From contig NZ_JAUTAJ010000004.1 in the NCBI RefSeq assembly GCF_030818485.1, positions 1,033,001 to 1,097,000 on the forward strand: 64,000 nt of DNA, read 5' to 3'. This stretch comes from Pseudoroseomonas cervicalis. Lineage in GTDB: Bacteria; Pseudomonadota; Alphaproteobacteria; Acetobacterales; Acetobacteraceae. The notes beneath the pieces are model-generated. The model was given only the letters and a program-made list of their open reading frames with translations. It was not told the DNA's origin and ran no database searches. Shown piece by piece: positions 23,507 to 32,193 of the stretch (within the stretch, counting starts at the first letter, position 1; every line of letters starts with the position of its first letter). The translations under genes were made by a program, and so were the position numbers.

Positions 23507-25291
23507 ATGTTCACAACCCGCCCGGAGATCGCCGCCACCTTCGGCGCCGTCGGCAGCACCCATTGGATCGCCAGCCAGGTGGCGATGGCGGTGCTGGAGC
23601 GCGGCGGCAATGCCTTCGACGCCGCCGCCGCCGCCGGCTTCACCCTGCAGGTGGCCGAGCCGCATCTGAACGGCCCGCTCGGCGACTGCCCGATCATCGT
23701 GCACGACGCCCGCGCCGGCACGCAGCATGTCATCTGCGGCCAGGGCCCGGCCCCCGCCGGGCTGACGGTCGATCATGTGAAGAACGGGCTGGGCCTCGAC
23801 CTGATCCCCGGCACCGGATTGCTGCCCGCCATGGTGCCCGGCGCCTTCGACGCCTGGGCCACCATGCTGCGCGACTGGGGCAGCTGGAAGCTGGGCGAGG
23901 TGCTGGAATTCGCCATCGGCTATGCCGAGCGCGGCATCCACTACGTGCCGCGCATCGCGGCCACGGTGGAGAGCGTGCGCCCGCTCTTCGAGCAGGAATG
24001 GAAGACTTCCGCCGCGCTCTGGCTGCGCGATGGCGGGCCGCGTGCGGGGAAGCTCTGGGCCAACCCGACGCTGGCCGCCACCTATGCCCGCGTGGTGCGG
24101 GAGGCCGAGGCGGCCGGCGGGGACCGCGTGGCGCAGATCGATGCCGCCCGCCGCGCCTGGTATGAAGGCTTCGTGGCCGAGGCGATCGACCGCTTCTGCC
24201 GCGGCACCGAGGCGCTGGATGCCTCCGGCCGCCGCCACCGCGGCGTGCTGACCGGCGACGACATGGCCCGCTGGCGCGCGCCCGTGGAGGCACCGCTGGC
24301 CTATGAGTATCGCGGCACCACCCTGCTGAAATGCGGCCCCTGGAGCCAGGGCCCCGCCATGCTGCAGACCTTCGCGCTGCTCTCGGGCTTCGACATCGGC
24401 GCCATGGACACGCTGGGCGCGGAGTTCGTGCACCATGTGGTGGAGGCGATGAAGCTCGCCTTCGCCGACCGGGAGGCCTTCTATGGCGATCCCGACTTCA
24501 CCGACGTGCCGATGCAGATTCTGCTCTCCGAGGCCTACAACGCGGAGCGCCGCAAGCTGATCGGCGATCGGGCCTCGCTGGCGCTGCGCCCGGGCAGCAT
24601 CCCCGGCCATGCCGGCTGGGTCGACCATGCGGCGGAATCCCGCGTGGCGATGCTGGGCGCCGCGGCCGGCGCGGGCGAGCCCACCGTCTCCCGCCTCGGC
24701 GTCTCCGGCGCCGACACCTGCCATGTCGATGTCATCGACCGCTGGGGCAACATGGTCTCGGCCACACCCTCGGGCGGCTGGCTGCAATCCTCGCCGGCCA
24801 TTCCGGAACTGGGCTTCTGCCTGGGCACGCGCGGCCAGATGTTCTGGCTGGATGAGAGCCTGCCGAACGGGCTGAAGCCCGGCAAGCGGCCGCGCACCAC
24901 CCTCTCCCCCGGCATGGCGCTGCGCGACGGCAAGCCCTGGATGGCCTTCGGCACCCCGGGTGGCGAGCAGCAGGACCAGTGGCAGCCCATCATGCTGGCG
25001 CGCATGCTGGACCATGGGCTGAACATCCAGCAGGCGATCGACGCGCCCTCCTTCCACACCGAGCACTGGCCCTCCTCCTTCTGGCCGCGCGTGGCGCGCC
25101 CGGGCAAGGTGGTGCTGGAGGGCCGCTTCGCGCCCGAGGTGCTGGCGGCGCTGCAGGCGCGCGGCCACCAGGCGGAGATGGGCGGCGACTGGTCGGAGGG
25201 CCGCCTCTCCGCCGTGCGGCAGGAGCCGGATGGGCAGATCTTCGCGGGTGCCAATCCGCGCGGCATGCAGGGCTACGCAGTCGGGCGCTGA
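23507..25291 (+). CDS. ggt: Gamma-glutamyltransferase family protein
   Basis: 594-residue N-terminal-nucleophile hydrolase of the GGT family, expected to self-cleave and transfer or hydrolyse gamma-glutamyl groups. The nucleophile is Thr404 in SGADTCHVDVIDRWGNMVS; the usual second Thr after it is a Cys here. Other blocks are GGNAFDAAAAAGFTLQVAEP, LLPAMVPGAFDAW, VEAMKLAFADREAFYGDP, KPGKRPRTTLSPGMA and AFGTPGGEQQDQW. No signal peptide is visible, unlike the periplasmic E. coli enzyme, so a cytoplasmic role is more likely. Such divergent GGTs may act on other amides. AGGAG at 23495-23499 precedes the ATG by 7 bases. It diverges from phnN. Confidence 0.88.
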   Translation: MFTTRPEIAATFGAVGSTHWIASQVAMAVLERGGNAFDAAAAAGFTLQVAEPHLNGPLGDCPIIVHDARAGTQHVICGQGPAPAGLTVDHVKNGLGLDLIPGTGLLPAMVPGAFDAWATMLRDWGSWKLGEVLEFAIGYAERGIHYVPRIAATVESVRPLFEQEWKTSAALWLRDGGPRAGKLWANPTLAATYARVVREAEAAGGDRVAQIDAARRAWYEGFVAEAIDRFCRGTEALDASGRRHRGVLTGDDMARWRAPVEAPLAYEYRGTTLLKCGPWSQGPAMLQTFALLSGFDIGAMDTLGAEFVHHVVEAMKLAFADREAFYGDPDFTDVPMQILLSEAYNAERRKLIGDRASLALRPGSIPGHAGWVDHAAESRVAMLGAAAGAGEPTVSRLGVSGADTCHVDVIDRWGNMVSATPSGGWLQSSPAIPELGFCLGTRGQMFWLDESLPNGLKPGKRPRTTLSPGMALRDGKPWMAFGTPGGEQQDQWQPIMLARMLDHGLNIQQAIDAPSFHTEHWPSSFWPRVARPGKVVLEGRFAPEVLAALQARGHQAEMGGDWSEGRLSAVRQEPDGQIFAGANPRGMQGYAVGR

Positions 25292-25306
25292 AACGCGCAA
25301 AACAGG

Positions 25307-25336
25307 AAAGGCGGGGGAGCGACCTCCCCCGCCTTT
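25307..25336. terminator. Bidirectional terminator between ggt and the AI-2E gene
   Basis: A perfect 13-bp stem, AAAGGCGGGGGAG (25307-25319) with CTCCCCCGCCTTT (25324-25336), loop CGAC. The A/T ends of the stem provide a short T-run on either strand, between two convergent genes. Confidence 0.85.
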
Positions 25337-25358
25337 GCCATTTCCGGATGCCCCTGGG

Positions 25359-26432
25359 TCAGCGCAGGGTCGAGGGCTCTTCCTCGGCCCAGTCGCGCAG
25401 CAGGGTGAAGCCCACCGCCAGCAGCACCGGCCCCAGGAACAGACCGAGGAAGCCGAAGGCGAACACCCCGCCCAGCGCGCCGAGGATGGTCAGCAGCAGC
25501 GGCAGATCGGCGCCGCGGCTGATCAGCCAGGGGCGGATCACATTGTCCACGCTGCTGATGCCGCCGGCGCCATAGACCAGCAGGAACAGCCCCCAGCCGG
25601 TGGAGCCCTGGCTGAACAGCCACAGCGCGGCAGGCAGCCAGACCAGCGGCGCCCCCACCGGCAGCACCGAGATGATGCCGGCGATGACCGCCAGCAGCGC
25701 CGGCTGCGGCACGCCGGAGATCCACAGCCCGAAGCCGGTCATCAGCCCCTGCGCCACCGCCGTGCCGAGCAGGCCATAGACCACGCCGGTGGTGACATTG
25801 GCGGTCAGCTGCACCAGCCGCCGCGCCTGGGAGCCGGCGATGCGCACCACCAGCCCTTCCAGCCCCGCCGCCATGCGCGGCCCGTCGCGGTAGAAGAAGA
25901 AGGAGAGCAGGATCGCCAGGATCAGCTCGGCCAGCCCCGACAGCACCGCCAGCAGCACGCCCAGCGCCTGCTGCGCGATCGCCCCGGCATAGGGGCGCAG
26001 CATGTCGGCCAGCGGCGTGAAGTCGAGCTGCAGCGCGTCCCAGCGCTCGCGCAGGAATTCGCCCACCCAGGGGATGCGCCCCAGCCAGTCGCTGAGCCCG
26101 GGCAGGCCGGAGGCCACCAGGGTCTCGACGCTGTTGCGCAGCCCCTCGACATCCTCGGCGCGGATCGGCGTCGCGAAGAGCAGAGGCAGCCCGACCAGCA
26201 GCATCTCCAGCGTCACCATCACCAGCGCCGCCAGGCCGGGCGACAGCCGCAGCCGGTCGCGCAGCGTGCGGTAGGCGGGCCAGGTGCAGAAGGCCAGGAT
26301 GGCCGCCCAGAGCAGCGCCGAGAGGAAGGGGCGCAGCACCAGGAAGCAGCCGATCAGCAGCGCCGCCAGCGCCGCCAGCCCGAGCAGCCGCGCCGGCTGC
26401 AGCCCCCGCTCGGGGGAGGAAGAGGATTGCAT
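25359..26432 (-). CDS. AI-2E family transporter (YdiK/PerM-like membrane protein)
   Basis: 357-residue polytopic inner-membrane protein of the AI-2E/PerM family. Several hydrophobic segments at the N-terminus (LLGLAALAALLIGCFLVLRP, LLWAAILAFCTWPAYRTLR) are followed by a central extramembrane region (SVETLVASGLPGLSDWLGRI). Further segments with the family block VLPVGAPLVWLPAALWLF and GGISSVDNVIRPWLISRGAD, and an LGALGGVFAFGFLGLFLGPVL end, are typical. Members have been linked to autoinducer export, Na+/H+ antiport or general permease roles, so the substrate is unknown. The ATG at 26432 gives a short charged N-terminus before the first helix; no strong ribosome-binding site precedes it. Confidence 0.85.
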   Translation of the reverse strand: MQSSSSPERGLQPARLLGLAALAALLIGCFLVLRPFLSALLWAAILAFCTWPAYRTLRDRLRLSPGLAALVMVTLEMLLVGLPLLFATPIRAEDVEGLRNSVETLVASGLPGLSDWLGRIPWVGEFLRERWDALQLDFTPLADMLRPYAGAIAQQALGVLLAVLSGLAELILAILLSFFFYRDGPRMAAGLEGLVVRIAGSQARRLVQLTANVTTGVVYGLLGTAVAQGLMTGFGLWISGVPQPALLAVIAGIISVLPVGAPLVWLPAALWLFSQGSTGWGLFLLVYGAGGISSVDNVIRPWLISRGADLPLLLTILGALGGVFAFGFLGLFLGPVLLAVGFTLLRDWAEEEPSTLR

Positions 26433-26628
26433 GGCGTGACATTGCCCGAGCGCCCGCGCTTCCGCCAGCGCCGCCCCCGCCCTGTCACGCGGGCTTGCCC
26501 GGCGCGGGCCGGGCCGGCCGCACTTGTCTGACAACCCCTTGCGCTTCCCGCTCAGCCCTCTAGCGTGCCGGGCGCGCCGCCGGGCCAGCCCGGCCAGCCC
26601 CGCAGAGGGCCGATCCAGGAGGAAGAGC

Positions 26629-27426
26629 ATGCCGCGCTTCGCCGCGAATCTGTCGATGATGTTCCAGGAGCTGCCCTTCCTGGACCGCTTTGCCGCGGCC
26701 CGCGCGGCGGGCTTCGAGGCGGTGGAGTTCCTCTTCCCCTATGACTTCCCCGCCAGCGAGATCGCCGCGCGGCTGGCCGATCACGGGCTGCAGCAGGTGC
26801 TGTTCAACGCGCCCCCCGGCGACTGGGCCAATGGCGAGCGCGGCACCGCCGCCCTGCCCGGACGGCGCCAGGAATTCCGCGACAGCATCCGCCGCGCGCT
26901 GGACTACGCCACCGCCCTGTCCTGCCCGCGGCTGCATGTGATGCCCGGCATCGCGCCGCAGGGTGTGGCGCATGACACGCTGACCGCGACCTATGGCGCC
27001 AATCTGGACTGGGCGGCGGAGGAATGCGCCAAGGCCGGGGTGAAGCCGGTGATCGAGCCGATCAACCAGCGCGACATCCCCGGCCTGTTCCTGAAGAGCC
27101 TGGACCAGGCCGCCGCCATCATCGACGCCATCGGGCCGGAGCGGCTCGGCCTGCAATTCGACCTCTACCACTGCCAGGTGAGCGAGGGCGACTTGGTCAA
27201 GCGGGTCGAGAAGCACCTGCCGGTCATCGCCCATATGCAGGTGGCCGACGTCCCCGGCCGCAACGAGCCCGGCACCGGCGAGGTGGCCTGGGATTACGTG
27301 TTCCGGCGCATCGACGCGCTCGGCTTCCGCGGCTGGATCGGCTGCGAATACCGCCCCCAGGGCGAGACCCTGGCCGGGCTCGGCTGGTTCGCCCCCTATC
27401 GCGCCGCCCCCTCCCGCGCGGGCTGA
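26629..27426 (+). CDS. hyi: Hydroxypyruvate isomerase
   Basis: TIM-barrel isomerase interconverting hydroxypyruvate and tartronate semialdehyde. The 265-residue product starts MPRFAANLSMMFQELPFLDR, characteristic of Hyi, with FEAVEFLFPYDF, GDWANGERGTAALPGR, PVIEPINQRDIPGLFL (catalytic Glu), LQFDLYHCQ, and WIGCEYRPQGETLAGL with the second catalytic Glu. A strong AGGAGGAAG sits just upstream of the ATG. It is followed after 36 bases by garR, so the pair interconverts hydroxypyruvate, tartronate semialdehyde and glycerate, usually as part of glyoxylate or hydroxypyruvate use. No glyoxylate carboligase gene is in the window. Confidence 0.93.
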   Translation: MPRFAANLSMMFQELPFLDRFAAARAAGFEAVEFLFPYDFPASEIAARLADHGLQQVLFNAPPGDWANGERGTAALPGRRQEFRDSIRRALDYATALSCPRLHVMPGIAPQGVAHDTLTATYGANLDWAAEECAKAGVKPVIEPINQRDIPGLFLKSLDQAAAIIDAIGPERLGLQFDLYHCQVSEGDLVKRVEKHLPVIAHMQVADVPGRNEPGTGEVAWDYVFRRIDALGFRGWIGCEYRPQGETLAGLGWFAPYRAAPSRAG

Positions 27427-27462
27427 GCCGCGCACCGACACGACACAGGAAGGAACCCGCCA

Positions 27463-28344
27463 ATGAAGATCGGATTCATCGGGCTTGGCATCATGGGCCG
27501 GCCGATGGCGCTGCACCTGAAGCAGGCCGGGCATGAACTGTTCATCCCCGAGCGTGCCAGCGTGACCCCCGAGCTGCGCGAGGCCGCCAGCGTGCTGCCG
27601 GATGCCGCCGCGGTCGCCGGCGCGGCCGAGGTGGTGATCCTGATGCTGCCCGACACGCCGGATGTCGAGGCGGTGCTGTTCGGCGCGAAGGGCGTGGCCG
27701 AGGGGCTGAAGCCCGGCACGCTGGTGATCGACATGAGCTCGATCAGCCCGACCGCCACCAAGGATTTTGCCGAACGCATCCGCGCGCGGGGCGGCGCCTA
27801 TCTCGACGCGCCGGTCTCCGGCGGCGAGGTCGGCGCGAAGAACGCCTCGCTGACCATCATGGTGGGCGGCCCGCAGGCCGAGTTCGACCGCGCCCTGCCG
27901 CTGTTCCAGGCGATGGGCAAGAACATCACCCTGGTGGGCGAGGAGAATGGCGCCGGCCAGACCTGCAAGGTCGCCAACCAGATCGTCGTCGCGCTGACCA
28001 TCGAGGCGGTGGGCGAGGCGCTGGTCTTCGCCTCCAAGGCCGGCGCCGACCCGGCCAAGGTGCGGCAGGCGCTGATGGGCGGGCTCGCCACCTCGCGCAT
28101 CCTCGAGCTGCATGGCGAGCGGATGATCAAGCGGACCTTCGACCCCGGCTTCCGCATCGTGCTGCACCAGAAGGACCTGAACCTGGCGCTGCAATCGGCC
28201 AAGGAGCTGGGCGTCGCGCTGCCCAACACCGCCTCGACGCAGCAGCTCTTCTCCGCGGTGGTCGCCAATGGCGGCGGCGGGCTGGACCATTCCGGCCTGG
28301 TCCAGGCGCTGGAACTGCTGGCGGCGCACAAGGTGGCCGGCTGA
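27463..28344 (+). CDS. garR: 2-hydroxy-3-oxopropionate (tartronate semialdehyde) reductase
   Basis: NAD(P)H-dependent beta-hydroxyacid dehydrogenase of 293 residues that reduces tartronate semialdehyde to D-glycerate. The nucleotide-binding motif is MKIGFIGLGIMGRPMALHL. The substrate motif is LDAPVSGGEVGAKNASLTIM and the catalytic Lys is in NGAGQTCKVANQIVV. The C-terminal LHQKDLNLALQSAKELGVALP fits the GarR/GlxR subgroup. It lies downstream of hyi, which supplies its substrate, and this context supports GarR/GlxR over 3-hydroxyisobutyrate dehydrogenase. A ribosome-binding site AGGAAGG lies about 6 bases upstream. Confidence 0.93.
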   Translation: MKIGFIGLGIMGRPMALHLKQAGHELFIPERASVTPELREAASVLPDAAAVAGAAEVVILMLPDTPDVEAVLFGAKGVAEGLKPGTLVIDMSSISPTATKDFAERIRARGGAYLDAPVSGGEVGAKNASLTIMVGGPQAEFDRALPLFQAMGKNITLVGEENGAGQTCKVANQIVVALTIEAVGEALVFASKAGADPAKVRQALMGGLATSRILELHGERMIKRTFDPGFRIVLHQKDLNLALQSAKELGVALPNTASTQQLFSAVVANGGGGLDHSGLVQALELLAAHKVAG

Positions 28345-28350
28345 GGCGGC

Positions 28351-28384
28351 GCGCGGGCCTGGCCCCGCCGGGCCGCGCCCGCGC
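28351..28384 (+). terminator. Strong GC hairpin after garR
   Basis: GCGCGGGC (28351-28358) pairs with GCCCGCGC (28377-28384), with an inner stem GGCCC/GGGCC. It lies 6 bases after the garR stop but has no T-tract. Confidence 0.45.
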
Positions 28385-28481
28385 CCGAGCGGCTTTGCGG
28401 CGGAGTGCGGCTTTGCCGCGGCTGCGACCGATTCCCGATTGCTATTGCGGCGCAGTGATCGCATTTTGAGAACCAGCCACG

Positions 28482-28504
28482 CCGCGCGAGACATTGTCGC
28501 GCGG
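28482..28504. promoter_or_regulatory. Perfect inverted repeat upstream of the XRE regulator
   Basis: CCGCGCGA (28482-28489) faces TCGCGCGG (28497-28504) with 7 bases between, 36 bases upstream of the regulator's ATG. This is a plausible autoregulatory operator for the HTH protein encoded just downstream. Confidence 0.4.
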
Positions 28505-28540
28505 CGCTGCCCCATCCGGTCGCGATCGCCAAGAGGTATC

Positions 28541-29416
28541 ATGCGTTTCGCCGATATCGGCCAGCAGCTGCGGGCCTACCGTCTCGAATCCGGGCTGCGC
28601 GCCGAAGAGATCGCGGCCCGGCTCGGCGTGTCGCGCGCGGCGCTGTACCGGTACGAGAAGGGCGAGGTGATCAAGCTCGACACCATCCGCCGGCTGGCCG
28701 AGCTGCTGAAGATCTCTCCCCTCTCGCTGCTGGGCATCGGCGTCGAGTATTTCTCCCGCCCCATCGCCTTCCAGGAGCGGCTGCGCCAGGTCGAGGAGCA
28801 GTCGGACCAGATCCTGCAGGTGGGCGGCGCGGTCTGCTACCAGACCACCACCGAGGCCTTCGATGGCGCGCTCGCCGAAGCCTGGGCCGAGGCCGCCGAC
28901 GCGGCGCCGGAGCGCATCGCGGCGCGCGCCGCGGCCGACCAGGCGATGGGCCTGCTGACCGCGCGCAAGAAGCTGCACCAGGCGCGGCGCGCCACCATCA
29001 TCGCCATGCTGTCGGAAGCGGCTCTGCGCCGCTTCCTGATGGATGGCGTCGCCCCCGGCCTGGCGCTGTCCGAGCGCACCCGCACCCGCTCCCGCCTGGC
29101 CGCGCGGGCCGAGGCGGAGAGCATCGCCGGGCTGATGGAAAGCGTGCCGATCGGGCTGCAGCTCGGCCTGCTGGCCGGCGAGACGGCGGGCAATTTCCTG
29201 GTGCTGCGCGGACGCGAGCGGGCGCATGTCTGCACCTCCCCCTTCGCCCCGGACCTGACCGCCAGCCCCGCCATCGGCGTCGGCACCATCACCGCGGCGG
29301 ATGAGGCGGTGACGGTGCATCAGCGCGTGGCCGAGGCCGCCTGGCGCCAGGCGCTGAAGGGCGCCGCCGCCGCCGCCCGGGTGCGCGACCTGATCCGCGA
29401 GGTCGGGCCGCGCTGA
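28541..29416 (+). CDS. XRE-family helix-turn-helix transcriptional regulator
   Basis: 291-residue DNA-binding protein. Residues about 7-62 form the Cro/C1-type HTH: IGQQLRAYRLESGLRAEEIA, ARLGVSRAALYRYEKGEV, IRRLAELLKISPLSLLGIG. The remaining 220 residues are helical, Ala/Arg-rich, with GVEYFSRPIAFQERLRQVEE and a core around LMESVPIGLQLGLLAGETAG. No known ligand-binding domain was recognised, although it looks like a globular sensor. AAGAGGT at 28531-28537 is the ribosome-binding site for this ATG. The gene follows hyi-garR on the same strand but after a hairpin. Its targets are unknown. Confidence 0.8.
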   Translation: MRFADIGQQLRAYRLESGLRAEEIAARLGVSRAALYRYEKGEVIKLDTIRRLAELLKISPLSLLGIGVEYFSRPIAFQERLRQVEEQSDQILQVGGAVCYQTTTEAFDGALAEAWAEAADAAPERIAARAAADQAMGLLTARKKLHQARRATIIAMLSEAALRRFLMDGVAPGLALSERTRTRSRLAARAEAESIAGLMESVPIGLQLGLLAGETAGNFLVLRGRERAHVCTSPFAPDLTASPAIGVGTITAADEAVTVHQRVAEAAWRQALKGAAAAARVRDLIREVGPR

Positions 29417-29429
29417 GCGGCCCGGGCCG

Positions 29430-29555
29430 ATGGCCAGCCCGCTGCTGGCCATCCTGTCGGGCCTTGCCCTGCTGCTGCTCTGGATCGGGCTGCTGCTTCT
29501 GATCCGGCGCCGGCTGCGCCGCCGGCGGGCTAGAGATCCAGCCGCGCCTCCATGA
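29430..29555 (+). CDS. Possible tiny single-span membrane protein
   Basis: A 41-codon frame encoding MASPLLAILSGLALLLLWIG, then LLLLIRRRLRRRR and a short tail: one strongly hydrophobic helix followed by a positively charged cluster. It begins 13 bases after the XRE gene and overlaps the end of the convergent acetyltransferase gene by 26 bases. No clear ribosome-binding site is visible, so it may not be translated. Confidence 0.3.
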   Translation: MASPLLAILSGLALLLLWIGLLLLIRRRLRRRRARDPAAPP

Positions 29556-32193
29556 TGTCGTCATCCTCGGTGGAGCGGCTAAGCCGGAAGCCGAGGGCGC
29601 GGACGAAGCCCAGCATCGGCTGGTTGTCGGCCAGCACCTGGCCCACCACCCGCTCCAGCCCCTGGGCGCGGCCCCAGTCGAACAGGCGCTGCATCAGGTG
29701 GCGCGCCAGCCCCTGGCCCTTCCAGCCGGGCAGCGTCACCACGGCGAACTCGCCCTGGGCGCCGCCGGGCTCGCGGATCAGCCGGGCGACGCCGACGGTG
29801 CGCGGCGGCCCCTCCGCCGGCTCCTCCACCGCGACGAAGGCCATCTCGCGGTCGTAGTCGATCTGCGTCATGCGGGCGATCTGCGCCGGCGGCAGCTCCT
29901 TCAGCTGGCTGAAGAAGCGCCAGCGCACATCCTCCGGCGCCAGCTGGCGGAAGGCCTCGGCATGGGCGGCGGCATCCTCGGGGCGGATCGGCCGCACCAC
30001 CAGGCGCCGCCCGTCCCGCGCCTGCCAGGGCTGCGCCAGCTCCGCCGGATAGGGCGGGATGGCCAGCGGCGAGGCTGTTCCCGGCGGCCGCAGCCCGCCC
30101 GAGGCGTCGAGCGCCACCACACCCCGCTCATCGGCCAGCAGCGGGTTGATGATCAGCCCCTCGATCTCGGGGAAGTCGACGGCGATCTGCGACAGCCGCA
30201 CCAGGGAATCGGCGACCAGGGTGAGGTCGACCGGCGCGTGGTCGCGGAAGCCCTCCAGCAGCCGGATGCTGCGGGTGCGGCGCAACATGGCGAAGGCCAG
30301 GGTGCGGTTCAGCGGCGGCAGGTCGAAGGCGACATCCGGCTCGAAATCCGAGGCGGTGCCGCCACGGCCATAGCCGATCCAGGGGCCGAACATCGGGTCG
30401 GTGCCCAGGCGCAGCCGCAGCTCATGGCTGCGCAGCGCCCCGGCGCTGGCCTGGCGCTGCACCAGGAAGCCCATGATGCGCGCCTCCGGCCGCAGCTTCC
30501 GCACCTGGGCCAGCATCGCCTGCGCCGCCATGCGCAGCGAGGCGACATCCTTCAGCCCCAGCGCCACCCCGCCCACCTCGGTCTTGCGCGGCAGGTCCGG
30601 GCTCAGGATCTTCAGCACCACCGGGAAGCCGAGCCGCATGGCGGCGGCGATGGCGCCATCCGCATCGGCCACCGCATGGCCGGGGATCACACGCTGGCCA
30701 TAGGCCTCCAGCACCTCCAGCGCCTCGGCCTCGGTGAAGCCGGTGCGGCCCTCCGCGCGCATGGCGTCGATCAGGCTGCGCACCCGGGCGCGGTCGGGGG
30801 CCAGCGCCAGCACCTCGCGCGGCGGCAGCTCGGCGGCGGCGGCGCGGTTGCGGCGGTCCATCGCCAGATGCAGCGCGCCGCGCACCGCGGCCTCGGGCGT
30901 GGCGAACACCGCAAGGCCGGCGGCCGCCAGCTCGCGCCGCGCCGGGGCGTCGGCGCGGCCGAGCCAGCCCAGCAGCAGCGGCGCGCCGCGCGTCGCCTTG
31001 GCCGCGGCGGCCAGGGCGGTGGCGGCGACGGCGCCATCGCTGCCGGCGGTCGGCGCATGCAGCGCCACCACCGAATCCACCTGCGGCAGGGCGGCCAGCA
31101 GGCTGGCGGCCTCGGCCAGGCGGTGGCCCTGCTCGGGCGGCAGCAGCAGCGGATTGGCCGGGCCCTCCGGCCCCTGGCCCGGCGAGGGCGGCAGGGCCAG
31201 GCGCAGCGTCTCCGCCGCCGCGCCATCCCATTGCGCCAGCCGCGCCCCGCCCTGCAGCACCGCATCCACCGCCAGCAGCGCCGGGCCCTGGCCATTGGCG
31301 ACGATGGCGACGCGGTCGCCGGCCAGCGCGTCGCTGCCGGCACGCGAGGCCGGGCGCAGCCGCGCCAGCGTCTCGGCCGCCGCCAGCAGATCCTCGAGCC
31401 CGTTGACCCGCAGCACGCCGGCGCGGCGCAGCGCGGCCTCCATCACCGCATCGGCGATGCCGGAGGCGTCGATCTGTCGCCCCCCCGGGCGCAGCGCCAC
31501 CACGGGGCGGGTGCGCGCCGTGGCGCGGGCGGCGGAGATGAACATGCGCCGGTTCTTGATGCGCCGCAGGTCCAGCAGCACGGCCCCCGCCGCCGGATCG
31601 CGCGCCAGCCAGTCCAGCGACAAGGCGAAGCCGAGGCCGTGATTGGTGCCGATGCCGACGATATGGCTGAAGCCCAGCTCCTCCCCGGCCGCCCAGTCGA
31701 TGATGGCGCGCGCCATGGCGCCGGACTGGCAGAGCAGCGCCAGCCGCCCGGGCCTGGGCGTCAGATGCGACAGGCTGGCATTCAGCCCGAGCGCCGGCAG
31801 GCAGAGGCCGAAGCTGTGCGCCCCCAGCGCCCGGATGCCGGTGCGCTCGCACATTCCGGCGAGGTCGGTGGCGGCCACCGGCAGGATGGCGGCGAAGCAG
31901 CCGCGCGCCGCCAGCGCGGTCATCGCCGCCTCCTGCTCCGGCGGCGCCAGGCAGAGCACGGCGAGGTCCGGCGCCTCGGGCAGGGCGGCGATGTCGGCCG
32001 CCTCGACCAGGCCGGGCGCGGCCATGCCGATGACGAACAGCCCGCCCCGGAAGCCGCCCGCGGCCAGGTTGCGCGCCAGCACCGCCGATTCCGGCAGGGC
32101 GGGATCGGCCAGCAGCACCACGGAGCGCGGGCGGAACAGCGCGGTCTCATGGAAGCCGGGGGCGCGGCGTGGCAGGGCTAGGGGAAGCTTCAT
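29530..32193 (-). CDS. Pat-like protein lysine acetyltransferase (NDP-forming acyl-CoA synthetase-like + GNAT)
   Basis: 887-residue two-part protein. Residues about 1-720 resemble ADP-forming acetyl-CoA synthetase: a CoA-binding domain (FRPRSVVLLADPALPES), two ligase-CoA domains, and an ATP-grasp domain (VLKILSPDLPRKTEVGGVAL). Residues about 730-887 are a GNAT acetyltransferase (VVRPIRPEDAAAHAEAF, FAVVTLPGWKGQGLARHLM, QVLADNQPMLGFVRALGF). The SHTG phospho-histidine motif expected near residues 235-245 reads RQIDASGIADAV, with no His, so the synthetase half is probably non-catalytic and regulatory, as in Salmonella Pat. The role inferred is acetylation of metabolic enzymes such as Acs. The start at 32193 begins MKLPLALPRR; the longer frame is not supported. 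Confidence 0.87.
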   Translation of the reverse strand: MKLPLALPRRAPGFHETALFRPRSVVLLADPALPESAVLARNLAAGGFRGGLFVIGMAAPGLVEAADIAALPEAPDLAVLCLAPPEQEAAMTALAARGCFAAILPVAATDLAGMCERTGIRALGAHSFGLCLPALGLNASLSHLTPRPGRLALLCQSGAMARAIIDWAAGEELGFSHIVGIGTNHGLGFALSLDWLARDPAAGAVLLDLRRIKNRRMFISAARATARTRPVVALRPGGRQIDASGIADAVMEAALRRAGVLRVNGLEDLLAAAETLARLRPASRAGSDALAGDRVAIVANGQGPALLAVDAVLQGGARLAQWDGAAAETLRLALPPSPGQGPEGPANPLLLPPEQGHRLAEAASLLAALPQVDSVVALHAPTAGSDGAVAATALAAAAKATRGAPLLLGWLGRADAPARRELAAAGLAVFATPEAAVRGALHLAMDRRNRAAAAELPPREVLALAPDRARVRSLIDAMRAEGRTGFTEAEALEVLEAYGQRVIPGHAVADADGAIAAAMRLGFPVVLKILSPDLPRKTEVGGVALGLKDVASLRMAAQAMLAQVRKLRPEARIMGFLVQRQASAGALRSHELRLRLGTDPMFGPWIGYGRGGTASDFEPDVAFDLPPLNRTLAFAMLRRTRSIRLLEGFRDHAPVDLTLVADSLVRLSQIAVDFPEIEGLIINPLLADERGVVALDASGGLRPPGTASPLAIPPYPAELAQPWQARDGRRLVVRPIRPEDAAAHAEAFRQLAPEDVRWRFFSQLKELPPAQIARMTQIDYDREMAFVAVEEPAEGPPRTVGVARLIREPGGAQGEFAVVTLPGWKGQGLARHLMQRLFDWGRAQGLERVVGQVLADNQPMLGFVRALGFRLSRSTEDDDIMEARLDL

